64,000 nucleotides of DNA, from positions 496,001-560,000 of the forward strand of contig JANEZZ010001868.1 of assembly GCA_026122225.1 (NCBI GenBank), given 5' to 3'. This DNA comes from Heloderma charlesbogerti. Taxonomy: Eukaryota > Chordata > Lepidosauria > Squamata > Helodermatidae. The first letter of the stretch is position 1. Every line of letters starts with the position of its first letter. The position numbers were made by a program, and so were the translations under genes. Positions 63,885 through 64,000 of the stretch are shown here, piece after piece. The notes beneath the pieces are model-generated. The model searched no databases. It saw nothing but the letters and a program-made list of their open reading frames with translations, and was not told where the DNA came from.

Positions 63885-64000
63885 AGCCCTTGAAAGGCTA
63901 CCACCTCCTCCTCCGTAAACTTGTCTCCTCGTTTAAGCCCACCTCCGTGAGCGTGGCCATCGCCACCCCCTGTCCCGGCGAATTCAAGCTGAGTATTGCT
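63885..64000 (-). mobile_element. Second CR1 3' fragment, cut by window edge
   Basis: 'ctggtagcccttgaaaggct' and 'gtggccatcgccaccccctg' 'cggcgaattcaagctgagta' repeat, in the same orientation, the 3' UTR/ORF-end text seen at 63420-63545. Confidence 0.6.

Overview
The window is vertebrate nuclear DNA, most likely from a squamate reptile (lizard or snake). Three protein-coding genes can be read exon by exon, and the rest is a dense mosaic of sauropsid-type interspersed repeats. The repeats are CR1 LINEs of two tail types, L2-clade LINEs, one L1, tRNA-derived SINEs that look like Sauria SINEs, solo-LTR-like blocks and short palindromic MITE-like elements. The Sauria-type SINEs at 28.2-28.4 kb and 63.1-63.3 kb are the main reason for placing the organism in Squamata. 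This is inference, because no database search was possible.

Left part (1-11.5 kb), minus strand: DDA1 (CRL4 ubiquitin-ligase subunit) has exons 3, 2 and an ATG-only first coding exon at 3654-3705, 6132-6212 and 7390-7392; its 3' exons lie beyond the left edge. MRPL34 (mitoribosomal protein bL34m) is complete with two coding exons at 11171-11202 and 9817-10135. Both are transcribed leftward, MRPL34 upstream of DDA1, the order known next to each other in human 19p13.11. DDA1 has a CpG-island promoter at about 7.39-7.79 kb and MRPL34 a GC-rich one at about 11.2-11.55 kb.

Right part (15.3-64 kb), plus strand: ELL, the RNA polymerase II elongation factor, has its first nine coding exons spread over 47 kb (15508-62826). 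They give 495 codons in uninterrupted phase. The C-terminal occludin-homology exons lie beyond the right edge. ELL is head-to-head with MRPL34 about 4.3 kb apart (ATG to ATG). In human, as I recall it, ELL is roughly 1 Mb away and ABHD8 sits opposite MRPL34, so this junction looks lineage-specific.

Notable structure: a 106/107-bp tandem array abuts the ELL promoter and is built from a palindromic repeat carrying ACTACA-type motifs. All three promoters carry a gene-oriented ACTACnnn-type (ZNF143/SBS-like) motif. The ELL start codon lies in a perfect TISU/YY1 element. A (GGCCCC)6 tract sits just inside ELL intron 1. Minisatellites occur in MRPL34 intron 1 (39 bp), ELL intron 2 (60 bp x 4, perfect) and ELL intron 4 (purine-rich). 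A 94-bp perfect inverted duplicate links ELL introns 2 and 6. Several transposon nests have readable target-site duplications. No prokaryotic, CRISPR or viral gene system is present.
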